This document shows positions 31,448-43,070 of a DNA stretch of 64,000 bases, in pieces (within the stretch, counting starts at the first letter, position 1; each line of letters starts with the position of its first letter). A model generated the notes under the pieces. That model did no database searches. It saw only the letters and a program-made list of their open reading frames with translations, and had not been told where the DNA came from. Location of the stretch: contig JANTQA010000063.1 of the NCBI GenBank assembly GCA_027625915.1, positions 3,534,001-3,598,000 on the forward strand, written 5' to 3'. The DNA comes from Anaeramoeba flamelloides. Taxonomy: Eukaryota > Metamonada > Anaeramoebidae. The translations under genes and the position numbers were made by a program.

Positions 31448-34400
31448 TTATTTTTTTTCGATTCTTTTTGAATCCCTGCGTTTGTCAAACCCCTCTTTTT
31501 CTAATAATAAACTTCTTTCTTTTAAATCTTTCAAACGATAAATTTTGGTTAACTTTTTAAACAAGAACCAAATTTGTTTAACTTTTAATAAATTATAATT
31601 TTTATTTTGAAATTTCATTACTTCAAAAATAATATTATATAAAGCTTTTATTTTTGTAAAGTTTATTTGGTTGTTAGAATCTTCAAATTGCTCACCTTGG
31701 GAAGCTTGGTGAACAAATTTCATTCTTATTAAATAAACACCGTGGAAGGGAATAGCGGCAGCAGATGAGACATTTTTTAGGATTTTTCTTTGATTTTTAA
31801 AATTTTTATTCGAACTAGTTATTTTTTCCAACTCCGACAGCGTTTTTAAAGAACTTTTCGGCACTTCTGCAAATGAAAAGCGTAAACGGCGAATTGGTTC
31901 CATTGATAAGGCATGGATAATTGAAAATAAATTTTCAAAATTATGTAATTTTGCTAATTGTTGTGCGATCTTAATAATCCGAGTAATTTGCTTTGCGCGG
32001 TCCTTAAATTTATCAAAGCGAAGAATTGACCATGCAAAATAGCTTCTCAAATAAAAATAACTTTGCCTTAATTGATATAAATTTGGTGAGAAATCTTCTG
32101 GTATATTTTTTGATACACATGCCGAGATCAATTCGCAAGGTTTCATTTGACAAAAACCTTTGTGTGTAAATAAGGTTAATTGCTTGGCTAATTCTTTTTC
32201 ATTAATATCAGAAATTTCAAGATGATTTGAAAAAATATTTTTTGGGATATTTGGTCTTGGGGGGTGTTCATTGAACTTTGGCTTTCTTCTTTTATTTTGA
32301 TTAATTTTCATTTTTTTTAATAATTTTTGGAGTTGCTTTGATTGTGAGATATTATCATTAGCCAAATCTTGTCTAGCAAAATCAGATATCATCCGTAACA
32401 TAGTTGGACTAAAATCACCATAAAAATTTGAAAGCCAGATATGAAGTACTGAAAACACTTTTATTTTAATAACCCTAGATAGTTTTTTATATTCTTCTTG
32501 GGATACACTTGTTTCTCTCACTATTTCTTGTTGACTTCCGGACTCCTTTTCATTTTCCATTTCCATTTCCTTTTCTTCTCCCTCTCCCTCTCCTGCTCCC
32601 CCCCCCTTTTCATTTCCCATTTCCATTACTTTTTCTTTTTCCTTCCCCTTTCCATTTCCATTTCCATTTCCATTCCCGTTCCCGTTCCCGTTCCCGTTTT
32701 TCATTCCAGTTTCTTTTACCATTTCTACTATTTTTTTGGGCACATTATATCTTTGAAATAATTTTAGTAGTAAATATTCTGATTCCATAATATATTTATG
32801 AGTTGTCAAAAATAACCGAATAAATTCTGGATCTATTTTTATCAAAATTTGTTATGAAAATTTTTAGCATATGGTATATATAAATATTAGAATTCAAAAT
32901 TAAAATTAGAAAACAGACAAGCAAAGTTTAAAATAAGGCTAAAAAAAATATGTTAATTTTTAAAGTAACATTATTGAAGAAAAAGAGGCGCCTGTACTTT
33001 ATTATTATTATTTTATATATAAAAAAAATTGTAAAAAAAAAAAAATAAATAGAAGAAGTGGAACCAAATCTATTACCAGAATCTTCATGCCAAGTTAGTC
33101 TTTCAATTAATTTATTTTTATTTGCTGACACTAAAAATTTTAAAACATTTGCCGAGGATTTAGCTCCGAATTTTTCCTTTTCTTTTTCATCAAATATAAT
33201 ATTTTTAATATTATCTGGTTGTTCATTCCATATAGAAAGATCATCTGAATGTAATCTTAAAGTTTCAATTTCATTTTCCTCTTGTGCTTCACCGATGTTG
33301 GATGCCTGCCTGAAATTTTTATGAAACAAAATTTCATAAGTTGGTAAAACAAATCTAACTAAAGAATACAAATGACTTTCTAATTGATCAGAATCTATTG
33401 AAAAAAAATCTTGTTCTATTTAAAACGAAAAGATAATTAATAAAAAAACATTAAAAATAAAAATTACAAATAAATTAGGCACAATACTGAATTTTCCTTT
33501 TTTTTTTATATTTTTTATAACATATCAACTTCACTTTAACAAAGCAGTCAATATTAACTTTTTTTCATTTATCCTTCATTAAAAAAAAAAATAAATATGT
33601 TGTTTTTTTCTTTTTTTCTTTTTTTACTTTACTTTTAAAAAATAAAAATTTTCGTTAATTTCGTGTAAATAGTAAACCAATAATATCAAATACAAAAGAT
33701 CGCTTCCAATTTTGGAATATGTTTAAAAATTAAAAATAATTATGATGGAAATAAAAATAAAGTTAATAATTGTAAATTGGTTAATGAATTTGTACAGTCT
33801 GTTTTTGAAAGTTACTAATAAATTGAAAAACATTATTTGATTCAATTTCCTTTTTTGTAAATACAATAACTCCACTTTCAAAACAATTCTCTAAATTGGA
33901 TATTTCCAAGATCTGGTGATTTTACAAGTTTCCTAACATTTATACCAAAAAAATCTTTATTTAAAGTATCGTAAAAAAGATTTGTAAGAGAGGGAAATGA
34001 AGTAAAAATTTTATAACAATTAATTCAAATTCATCAGTATACCTTCTTTTTCTTTTTTTTTTTTTTTAGTTATTTGCCATTTTTTCTATCACATGAACTT
34101 TTTACCCTTTTTACTTAAGATATTTAATTTATGATTTTTCATGTTTTTCAAATATTTTTTTTTACCTTTTGATAAAATAATACACTCGAGTTATAAATTC
34201 CGAATTTGCCCTTTTTTTGAGGTTATAATTATTAATACAATTGTACTCAAAAACACAATGTTTTTATATTATGTGGGTTTTTACCATACAAACCGTAGAA
34301 CTAAATCGAATTCCCTTCAATAGTGAAGATTTGAAGATATTGGGATTATACAATTATTTTTTCCCACCGGGTGTAATTCTTTGAATTTTGTTTTAATGAA

Positions 34401-37400
34401 TTGTTAAAATAACACCTTTTATCTAATATTCTAAAAAGATAGATAAATGCCGGTTAATGTGGAGAAATTAGATTGTAATATTAAATTATTAAATTTCTGG
34501 ATAAAATTATTAACTGATTTGAAAAAATAATTTAAAAGATTTGTTAGTTTTCCATATTTCTTTTTGTTTTTTTTAAAAAATAAAATCTTTTTCAAACAAA
34601 AGGACACACCTCACAAATAACCAATACCATCGAATTTGATTGTTAATAAGATAATTATTTATTGGTGATTTTCATTTTAATTATTCATTTTTTCATTTTT
34701 TGTTTTTTTTTATGGATATTGAACAGTTGGAAAACGAAAAAGCAAGATAAAAAGAAACCAATTTAGAAATAATCTACCAGTGTGTAAATGGAAACATTTT
34801 AAGTTTGATTTCGAATGATCTAGATGTATGAATTAAGAAAGACCATTATTGGATTGATGTATGGAACAAAGAAAAGAGAAATAAAGAAAAAAAAAACATT
34901 CCAACAAAATACCAGACGAATTGTGGCTTTATCTTGAAAATGAGGCTTTCAAGAACAAAAGTTTGACGTCTAAAGGGTTATCAATAAAATGTAAACAACT
35001 TTTTCTCAATTCACCTTGTTCAAAGGTTTTTATGGGTTTTGTAATTTTTTTTCTTTACAATTTACAAAACGAGATTTCTTATTTCAAATAAAAGGGCACA
35101 AAAATTATTAAAATATTGAATTTTAATTTTTATTGTTTTGTTTTAATGAGTTTTAAAGATTCATTTGAGTGTTTTTTATGTTTTAAAGCGTTTATTAGAT
35201 TTTAGAATGATACTACAATTAATTTGATTCAATTATGAATAATTCTTGAAATTTTTTATACCCTTTTATTTGAAAAAGAGTTTAGTTTGAAATTTCATTT
35301 AAATGCGATAAAAAATTTTAAAAAAACAAATCATTTTCAATTTTAGGATTTGTTTTCGAAAAATAAAAATAAAATGAAGATGTAGATTATTTTTTTGTTT
35401 TATTTTTTTTTTACTTTTAAATACAGCCACTTCAAACCTACCGTGAAATCTCTGATAAATAGAAAATTACAATTTGTGTTTTATACTTTACTTTTTGTAA
35501 CAAAATTTTATGGTCACATAATAAACTATTACAAAACCTGAAATTTTAGAATAGACAAAAATTTCTATTTGAAGAAAATTTCATTTGGATTTTTTATTAA
35601 GAAACCTTATGATGATGAACAATTTTCAAAAATTTTTTTGATTTTTTGTGGATCTTCAATTTTTAAACACATTAAAAAATCATTGATTGATTTTATTTTA
35701 AGAGAAGTAAACTTCCTATTTTTTCTAAAAGAAAAAATAAACAAAAAGTCTTTTTAAACTTAAAAGTGTCAGAAGAATCAACTGTCTCATTCAATTAAAA
35801 ATCAAAGTTTTCAAGTCATTAATCCACACAAATAATAACAGTTTTTTTACAACTGCTGAATAACTTTTAATGATAAATTAACATCTAAAAATCATAAGGA
35901 AATACTATTTCAAAGTAATTATTAAATTTGATCTTCATTCTTTGTAAATATTTGTTTTGAATTTGTTTCAGAAACAACAAGTTTTTTTCCCCAAGTTATC
36001 ACATAAAAAAATTTTTTATAAAAACTTATCACAAATCATAAAATCCTATAAGAGCTTATAATAATAGATTTTTTTTTGTATTTAACAGAGATAGAAAAAT
36101 TAATTTCTATATATGAAAAATTTCAGGGTAGCTTTAAAATGGCTCTAATTTTTTTTTTAATTTTAAATAATATTGTTTTTTGATTTTATAATTTGAGATA
36201 AAAAATGTTTTCATTTTATAATATGTGATTAACAATGATTTTTTTGAAGAATAATTTGTGTGATATGACTTATATAACATTGTAATTTCTATAAAACTCG
36301 GAAATCATATATGAAATAAATATCTTTTTCCTAGTTTTTTTACTGGTTTTATAGAATTGCTTTTTTTTTTTTTTTTTTATTTTTTCATGCTAGTGATGTG
36401 TACTCAAGAAACAAACAAATAAATAAAAACTTTATAAAACAATAAAGAATGATAGAAAAAAAAATCTAAAAAAACAAGAAAAGAAAAGAAAAAAAAAAAA
36501 ACTTTTTACCTTTGATTGCAAATTTTTTTTCTAAAAAATCGGCGATTGTGTTTTTCTTTTCCTTTTTATAGTGTTGAATTATTAGACGGATGACAAATGC
36601 AGGCGCAATTAATTTAACTTTATCATTTTTTACTGTTTGATAAAATCTTGAAAAAGACAGTTTTTTGGTAAAAACTTTCATTCGTTCACGTGTTTCCAGA
36701 ATTTGGGGATTCCTTTTTAAAATAATTGGAATCCATTTGTGTTTATTTTTTGAGAAAGCAAGTTGTGTGGCCATGGGTTTTTGAATATTTCGTGATTCAT
36801 ATAATTTTAATTCATTTTCAGTAAAATTTATTTCCCTTTCTAGAAATTGTATCTTTGGATAATCTTGTTCAACTCTTTCTTGTTGGCGTGGTGAGCTAAG
36901 CTGCTTAATTAATTTTTTTCTTTGAATTTCTAAATCGTTTATTAATTTTTCTCTTCTTTTAATTTTTAAATCAATTTTCTCTATTCATTTTTAATTATTA
37001 TTATAAAATAAATATGTTGTTTTTTTGATTATTAAACTTTATTGCTTCAGATTATAGATTAGAAAAAATTATCTTTTTTGTAAAATAATTTTGATCATCT
37101 TTAAAAATTGGTTGTTTGAAATTATACAAATTATCTTTTACAGATATTCTTATTTTATGAATAAATATAAAATCAAAATCTTGTTAATTGTGTAAAGATA
37201 ATGAAAATTTGGAATTCATCCAAGATTTGGATCATTTTCTCTGTGATCGTATCGTTAAGTGCCGTCAATTGCCGTCAAGTACCTAGGTTTTCCAGAATTC
37301 AAAAGAATAGAGTAAAATCTGGGATTTAACTCAATTCTTTTAAATTTTGGAAAACCTAACGGCGGTTTTCTTGAGGTTTTCTGTTTTATCTGTGAAATCT

Positions 37401-38090
37401 ATCGATTTTTTTGGTTTTTTTGAGGTTTTCTATTTATTTTTGAAGTGTTCTAGGTTTTTTTGAGGTTTTCTATTTTATTTCGAAAATATATTGATTTTAG
37501 TTGGATTTTTTTGAGTTTTCTATTTATTTGGAAAGTGTTCAATAGATTTTTTTCAGGTTTTCTATTTTATTTCGAAAATCTATTGATTTTCATTGGATTT
37601 TTTTGAGATTTCTATTTATTTGGAAAGTGTTCTAGGTTTAACAAATAAAATAGAAAACCTCAAAAAAACCTAGAATACTTAACAAATAAAACAGAAAATC
37701 CCAAGAAACCCATCATTATCCTTTCCATAATTTAAAAGAATTGGGTAGAATCATTTAGATTTTACTGAATTCTTTTGAATCCTGGAAAAGCATCGTTAGG
37801 TTTTTTTTCATTTTAGAAATTAAATGAAAATTTCTGATATTTTCTTTTTATTTCTATCATTCAAAAAAACCTAGGAGCTTTTCTGAAATTCAAAAGAATT
37901 GATAAAAAAAATCTTTGATTTTAAACTTTCATTTGGATTCTGGAAAACCTATGATACATTATGACACTTTACTAACTCCTAAATTTTTGTTTAGAATTTT
38001 CAGTAAAGAATCATAATTTTCTTTATCATTACCCAATGACAAGATAAATAATGTGCCTTTATTTCGAATAACATCAAAGATATTATTCAT
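31448..38090 (-). CDS. Ras guanine-nucleotide exchange factor (LisH-like, REM, CDC25 domains)
   Basis: Four minus-strand exons join in phase: 38090-37973, 36980-36510, 33394-33077 and 32832-31448, giving 763 codons exactly. A LisH-like helix pair lies around IIQHYKKEKKNTIADFLEKK. The RasGEF N-terminal (REM) module spans exons 3-4 (KLIERLTWHEDS, then PEFIRLFLTTHKYIM). A catalytic CDC25-type domain fills the C-terminal ~270 residues, including KPCELISACVSKN, RAKQITRIIKIAQQLAKLHN, LSMEPIRRLRFSFAEV and IPFHGVYLIRMKF. Such proteins load Ras-family GTPases with GTP; a LisH plus RasGEF order is known in Dictyostelium. A Gly/Asn-rich insert from a hexanucleotide microsatellite (~32640-32700) interrupts the REM region. 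The start is the only ATG giving correct phase in exon 1. Introns 1 (992 bp) and 2 (3,115 bp) are repeat-filled. Confidence 0.85.
32640..32700. repeat. Hexanucleotide microsatellite in the RasGEF coding region
   Basis: Runs of TTCCAT then TTCCCG (plus strand) encode an alternating Gly-Asn stretch on the minus strand. It is in frame. The flanks are also compositionally simple (Met/Glu/Lys). Confidence 0.9.
34590..35285. repeat. Dispersed ~700 bp repeat, copy in RasGEF intron 2
   Basis: Block-by-block similarity to 61770-62460 in the same orientation: TTGGTGATTTTCATTTTAAT, GAACAGTTGGAAAA versus TAACAGTTGGAAAA, ATTCCAACAAAATA and GTTATCAATAAAATGTA. A frame in both reads LENEAFKNKSLTSKGLSIKC or its counterpart KNLKKKSLTFKKLSIKC, which loosely resembles the CENP-B-type helix-turn-helix of pogo/Tigger transposases. 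That would make these remnants of DNA transposons. The identification is tentative. Confidence 0.5.
35690..35900. repeat. Dispersed repeat shared with 47230-47420
   Basis: Both contain CCTATTTTTTCT, AAAAATAAA-AAAAAGT, TTAAAAATCAA-GTTTT and AATAACTTTTAATGA in order. One copy is in RasGEF intron 2, the other in the MECR intron. The boundaries are not resolved. Confidence 0.5.
37284..37358. repeat. 75 bp hairpin repeat, copy 2
   Basis: TAGGTTTTCCAGAATTCAAA pairs with the right arm ending TTGGAAAACCTA. It is preceded by GTGCCGTCAATTGCCGTCAA and followed by ACGGCGGTTTT. It lies in RasGEF intron 1. Confidence 0.8.
37370..37635. repeat. Tandem array, ~92 bp period
   Basis: AGGTTTTCTATTTTATTTCG occurs at 37463 and 37555, with partial units either side (GGAAAGTGTTC-AGGTTT blocks). 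Immediately after, ~37636-37700 contains the complementary AATAGAAAACCTC, so the array ends in an inverted segment. Confidence 0.7.
37716..37793. repeat. 75 bp hairpin repeat, diverged copy 3
   Basis: ATTATCCTTTCCATAATTTA on the left and GAATCCTGGAAAAGCAT on the right are diverged arms, followed by CGTTAGGTTTT as in other copies. Confidence 0.6.
37871..37952. repeat. 75 bp hairpin repeat, copy 4, close to a splice donor
   Basis: TAGGAGCTTTTCTGAAATTC pairs with GGATTCTGGAAAACCTA. Its outer flank (CATTATGACACTTT) runs into the minus-strand donor of RasGEF exon 1 at 37972, so the repeat sits ~20 bp inside the intron. Confidence 0.7.
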
Positions 38091-38933
38091 TAGTTGCTTA
38101 TTGTTTATGTTAATTTGGATTAAAGAATTAATTCAAATATTTCGATTTTTTTTCATCGGATGAACATTCCCACAAAAAAAGTGGATTTTTAAGAAGTGAT
38201 TTTTTGATTATTATTCAATAAAAATTTAAAATTAGAAAATTTCTAGTTAAAGTTAGCTTTCTTCAAGGTTTCTGTATTTATCTGGCACCCCCCCCCCCTT
38301 TTTTTTTAATTGTAAAAATTTTCATTTTTTCTATTTTTAATAGCTAAGGTGAGGGGTTTTTTTATTATTAAAACATACTGCTAAATACTCATTTTAAAAA
38401 AATGAATTTTATCTCAAAGTTCAATAAGGAATATTTAAATTAATTTCAGATTTATCTTTTTAATTAATTTGTCAAGATCTTTTTCTTTTTTCAACGTTTT
38501 GTGAAAAAAATACAATTTTAGAATTTGAAATAAATTTTTTTTTCAAGTTTTAATTCGAGTTTTTATGTAATGTGCATAAATAAAATGACTTCTGGAACAG
38601 AAAACGGAAAACATATTTTTTTGTTTATTTTTTCAAGATCGGTAAGTTTTATAGGTAAGATGTTGGCAAAAAATGAATTACATAACGGAAATTCCAAAAT
38701 AGATTTTTTTGTCTAAATTTTCAAGATCACTAGTCTTTTTAGGGAATATTTTTATTGAATATGATTTACGGAACAGAAATTGCAGAATATGAATTACTGA
38801 ATAGAAATTCCAAAATAGATGATTTTTAAAATTTAAAAGATCAAAAAATGAAAAAATTGTAAAAAGTCTTTTGAAACAAAAAAGTGAAACAAAATAATAA
38901 AAAAAATAGTTTTGATTTTTCATTTCAAAATAA

Positions 38934-39000
38934 TAGAGGTTTTGATGATAACATGCTTAATTCAAGATAAAGTTACAAAAATTGCGATAATTTCTACCAA
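38934..39000. repeat. Solo end fragment of the TCGCGA element
   Basis: TA-GAGGTTTTGATGATAACAT, then AAAGTTACAAAAATTGCGAT, matches the first ~65 bp of 39387-40600. The rest is missing. Confidence 0.75.
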
Positions 39001-39386
39001 ATTATTCCTTTTTCTGAGTCTCCTTATTCATATCATAATTTATTAATACAAATTGTTTTTTTTTTCTTCTAGTGTTCAGTCAGACTTCCAATATTGCCAT
39101 ATGATGAGATTATTAAATAAATGATGTGTTATTCACTTTAGGTTTAGACTGCTGATCTAAAACTAATATCCTCTCTCTTGAAACACTTTTTCTTCGAATT
39201 GAGTTATCTATTTCTGGGTTTTCTAATTGGTACAAATAATTATAAATTATTTTAGTTTATCATTTTTACCAGAGATTTTAATTACATATAAAATAATATC
39301 AATTATCTAAAAATCGAATTTCGGGAAAGAAATTACATAATATCTTTTACATGAAATAAATTACGTTTTATATTTACTTCGTAAAA

Positions 39387-40600
39387 TAGAGGTTTTGATG
39401 ATAACATGCTATAATTCAGGATAAAGTTACAAAAATCGCGATAATTTCGATCAAATCGCAATATATCATCAAATCGCGATATTCAATATTATCGCGATAA
39501 TATAACAAATTGCGATATTCTATAAAATCGCGATAAATGCCAAAATATCGCCATTAAAAAGTAATCGCGATATAATAGTTGATGGTTTTTTGGGCTAATT
39601 GAGAAATATATTGACAAAAAATTTTTTTTTGATCAAAAAATAGATTAGGTGAAAAAAAGTCATTCTTTGAAAAAACAACAAAAAAGATACTTGATCCAAT
39701 CAAGGATCAGATCAAAGAGTTTTATTGTGTTTTCATATAATTTGGTTGTCAAACCTATCGATCCTTTAAGATCAACAATAATAAGAACTAAAGAGAAATA
39801 AATATTTTTTCAGTTAATCGTGATGTTGTAAATTGAGTTGAATAAAAGACCTTCTAAAAAAACCAACCCTTTATCCGTTCTTAGAGAATGTGTTCTTGGG
39901 TTAAAACATTTTCAATATTCTCAGATAGCTAAAAGTGATCGGTAAACTTTTCAAAAGCTTTCACAACATCCTTGCCAGATGATCACCAATTATTAAGATT
40001 TTTTATAGATTTGTCTTCTTGTTCTTTTTCTTCTTTGTGGTTCTTTATATTCGACCGAAAACACAATTAGAGCTTAGAGGTTTTTGTTTGATCGATCACC
40101 AATAAGAAGGAAAATTATTCTTTATTCTTTTTTGCTATTTAAAATTGTAAATATAACAACTCCATTGTAAGAAAATACTTCTATCTTATATTCAATTATA
40201 TTGTTGAAATGGGTAATTATTAGTTTGATCATAAAATTCATTTGAGATTTTATATTTGGTTAAAAAAAAAATGAAAAGAAAAAAAGTTTATGTTTCCAGA
40301 ACAAACCAAACTCATCCCCTTTATAGAAGTTTTCTGTCTTTCAAAACTTTCAAACACTTGAATACAATTCACAATACTTACAAACACTTTCAAACATTTA
40401 TGAAAGGTGGAAGTGTTGTAAAAGTCTCAAGACTTTGTAAAAGTCAAGAGATTTTTTTAAGGTAATCTCAAAAAAATAATTTTTCATTTTTTCGCGATAA
40501 TATTGAATATCGTGATAAAGTTGTACTAATCACGATTTTTTATATTATCGCGATTTTATTGTTAATATCATGATAATATATGTTATCATCAAAACCTCTA
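39387..40600. mobile_element. 1.2 kb TA-flanked element with TCGCGA subterminal arrays
   Basis: Terminal inverted repeats are TA-GAGGTTTTGATGATAACAT at the left and ATGTTATCATCAAAACCTC-TA at the right. Inside each end are clusters of the palindrome TCGCGA, usually within ATCGCGATA: five exact copies plus variants at ~39436-39570, two exact plus TCGTGA, TCACGA and TCATGA at ~40492-40575. The ~900 bp middle has no supportable gene (the 69-codon frame at 40256 shows no domain). Subterminal arrays of this kind typically bind a transposase in trans. The superfamily is not assigned. Confidence 0.75.
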
Positions 40601-41563
40601 ATAAATCCCATAACATAAATTATCTAAACCAATTTCTAAAAAAAAAATCTTGTAACAAAAAATGGAGGAATACAATTTGATTTTTTTTATAGAATTTTCT
40701 GTTTCTACTTGATATATTAAATCAAAATAATGTTCTTTATTTCAAAATATTTTTTTTTATTCTTTCATAGAAATTACTGAAAATCCCTCTTGTTAATGAA
40801 AAATGTTTTCAGAATATGTTTTGATTTATTTATTTTTCAAAAAAACTAAAAATAATACAAATTTTATTTTTTTTTATTCCAGAATTTATCTTTCTGAAAA
40901 TCCGTATTGCAAAACAATAGTATTTGAAATTATTTAATTTCAAAAAATTATATTTTTTGTTTTTCAAAAAAAAAAAAAAATTTATTTTTCTGATATTTAT
41001 CATTAGTAGTTTTGTTCTACACTTCAGTTTTCATAGAAGAGAACAATCATTACAAAAGTTTTATTTGTTTTCAATTATAATTTTTTTTAATATGTTGATA
41101 AAAAATCCTAAACACCTTGATCAAAATGAAAGGTTGACATTTGTAAAGTATCTATGGAATTCGTTTGGTACACAATCCTTAAATTAAAAAAAAATTCATC
41201 TTTCAAAAATTTATATTTTTTTCAAAAGTTATCTTTCTAAAAAAATAGGGAGATTTTTGTATATGTGCTGAGATATTAGTTTTTTCAATTAATATTTTAA
41301 GGCTAGTCTTTTGTTATTATTTTATAACTGTTGTATGGTTTTCCCACAAAATCTAACATTACAAATTGTTTTAACTTTTTATTTTGAATTTTATTCTTTT
41401 CTCATTAACGTCAAGAAGCGCTAAATTAAAGAAAATTTTTCCGTTTTGAATAATTTTTGGTAAGATCTTTATGTGTTTTTTGGAAATTGAAGAAAAGATT
41501 TCCTCTTGTGTTGATAAAAAGACACTTTTGAACAATTGTCTTGGAATTAAAAAGTGTGTTAAA
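40601..41563. other. Intergenic stretch with a weak frame
   Basis: An 87-codon plus-strand frame ends at 41187; its last third (NPKHLDQNERLTFVKYLWNS) has protein-like composition, but the first part is Phe/Lys noise and I found no start or partner exon. It may be a relic. Nothing else is evident. Confidence 0.35.
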
Positions 41564-42573
41564 TTACGACTCTGGTCTCAGACTTAATTTTTTTAAATCA
41601 GCAAATGCTATTGGTAAAGTTTGCTTTGTTATTACAATTAAATTCTCTGGAAAAGAAAAAAAGAAACAGAAAAAAAATGAAAAATTTACTAAGTTGACGA
41701 TCTCCGGTAGACTGTGCAAATTTTAAATCAATTTGTAAAGAATCTGTTTTTTGTTTTTGTGTCTTTAATTTTTTCTTTTCATTATTTTTTTCTTTTTCGG
41801 TTTCTTCAAGTTCTCGGTTTAATAATAAAATTTCTTGCATTTCGATTTGGAGCTGCTTGTCCAATTTGATATTTTCAAGGCTATCTAAATTTGTGTCAAG
41901 GGATTTAATTTCTTCTTCTGTGTATTGGATCTCAGAATTAACTTGTTCTAACATTTGAGAAAGATATTCGATTTCATTTTCTTGATTAATACCGATCGTT
42001 TCTTGAGAGGAGTTTTCATTTATTTGTTTTAGTTGCTCCTCCAGTTGGATGATTTCCTTTGCCAAATTGTCTCGATCTTCAATAATACAATCAAGAGACT
42101 TGTAATGACAATACATTGTCGTACGAAGGGTTTCGTTCTCAAATTGAGAGACTTGCGATAAGTAATCCATCAGTGTTGTTGTTGTTCTTCCTGATGTTTC
42201 TAAATAACTTTCACGAACAAAAATACCATGCTTTGGTTTACAATTAAAATATTTGATGCCATTTAGAGTCCCATCATGTTTCCCGCCTTAGGAATTGAAA
42301 ATTAGTTTCATCATTAAATATGGTGTTTTGTTTTTTTTGTTTATATTTTTGAACACAAAGATTTTTGGTTATTTTGTAAAGAAGTAAAAAAAAAACAAAA
42401 AACACAAAAAGAAAAAGTAGAAAAAATTCTTTTCCAGTCAGGATTAGAAAGTTACTTGGGGTACTAAGTTCGAGCCCAACCCATACACCATCTGCAAAAT
42501 ATGTAGCTCCGATATACTTTATTGTTGCTGGTAGATTATTTATTGTTACTGTTTCATTAATTTTAAAATTCAT
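41564..42573 (-). CDS. CAP-Gly and coiled-coil protein
   Basis: Three exons join in phase: 42573-42456, 42286-41690 and 41646-41564, giving 265 residues. Residues ~1-68 are a CAP-Gly domain: IKYIGATYFADGVWVGLEL, then GKHDG at the conserved tubulin-tail-binding loop, then GIKYFNCKPKHGIFV. The loop reads GKHDG instead of the commoner GKNDG; the same variant occurs in tubulin cofactor E. Residues ~85-220 are a Glu/Leu/Lys/Gln-rich coiled coil (NLAKEIIQLEEQLKQINENS). The short last exon (NLIVITKQTLPIAFADLKKL) ends at 41564. CAP-Gly proteins bind EEY/F tails of tubulin and EB proteins, so this is probably a microtubule or dynactin-type adaptor. The first ATG in frame is 42573. Its promoter is shared with MECR. 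Confidence 0.85.
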
Positions 42574-43070
42574 ATTAAAACGAATCAAAAAAAAATAAAA
42601 ACTTGATGAAATTTGTGTTGATTGATACCTTATTTTTTTTAAAAAGGATCAAGTTTTTTTTGTTTTAAAAATACTGAAGAATTTGGTTAGTGTTTCAAGA
42701 TTTTGATCCATACGTCTGTGTGTTTTAAAATTTTTACTTCCTTTTCTAATTTTTTTAACAATTTGTATCACATCCGTAAAAAAGAATAATAGTGGTTTAA
42801 AAATAGAAATACCGTTTGTGAAATTAGTTGAATTTTGGAAATTTTCTGTGTACCAAACTTACTTGAAATAAACGTTTTGGATTGTTATAAAAGCGAAATT
42901 TCAAATTAAAATTTTTTTTTAAAAGTTATCATAAAGAGAAAAAACTAAGAAAGACAAAGAGGAAGATTTTGATTCTATTGTAGTATTTAAAATAGGGAAA
43001 AAAAAAAAACAACCATGTACCTAATTTGATTACTAAATCCTTTTCATTTTTTTTAATTTCTTTTTGAAAA
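42574..43070. promoter_or_regulatory. Divergent promoter region between the CAP-Gly and MECR genes
   Basis: These 497 bp separate two start codons pointing away from each other, so promoters for both genes should lie here. The sequence is AT-rich with A and T runs. I see no specific box that I can name. Confidence 0.5.

Noticed and set aside
39436-39570. TCGCGA cluster considered as a CRISPR-like array
   Set aside because: Unit spacing is irregular and the repeated core only 6-10 bp; it is subterminal to a transposon with clear inverted ends.
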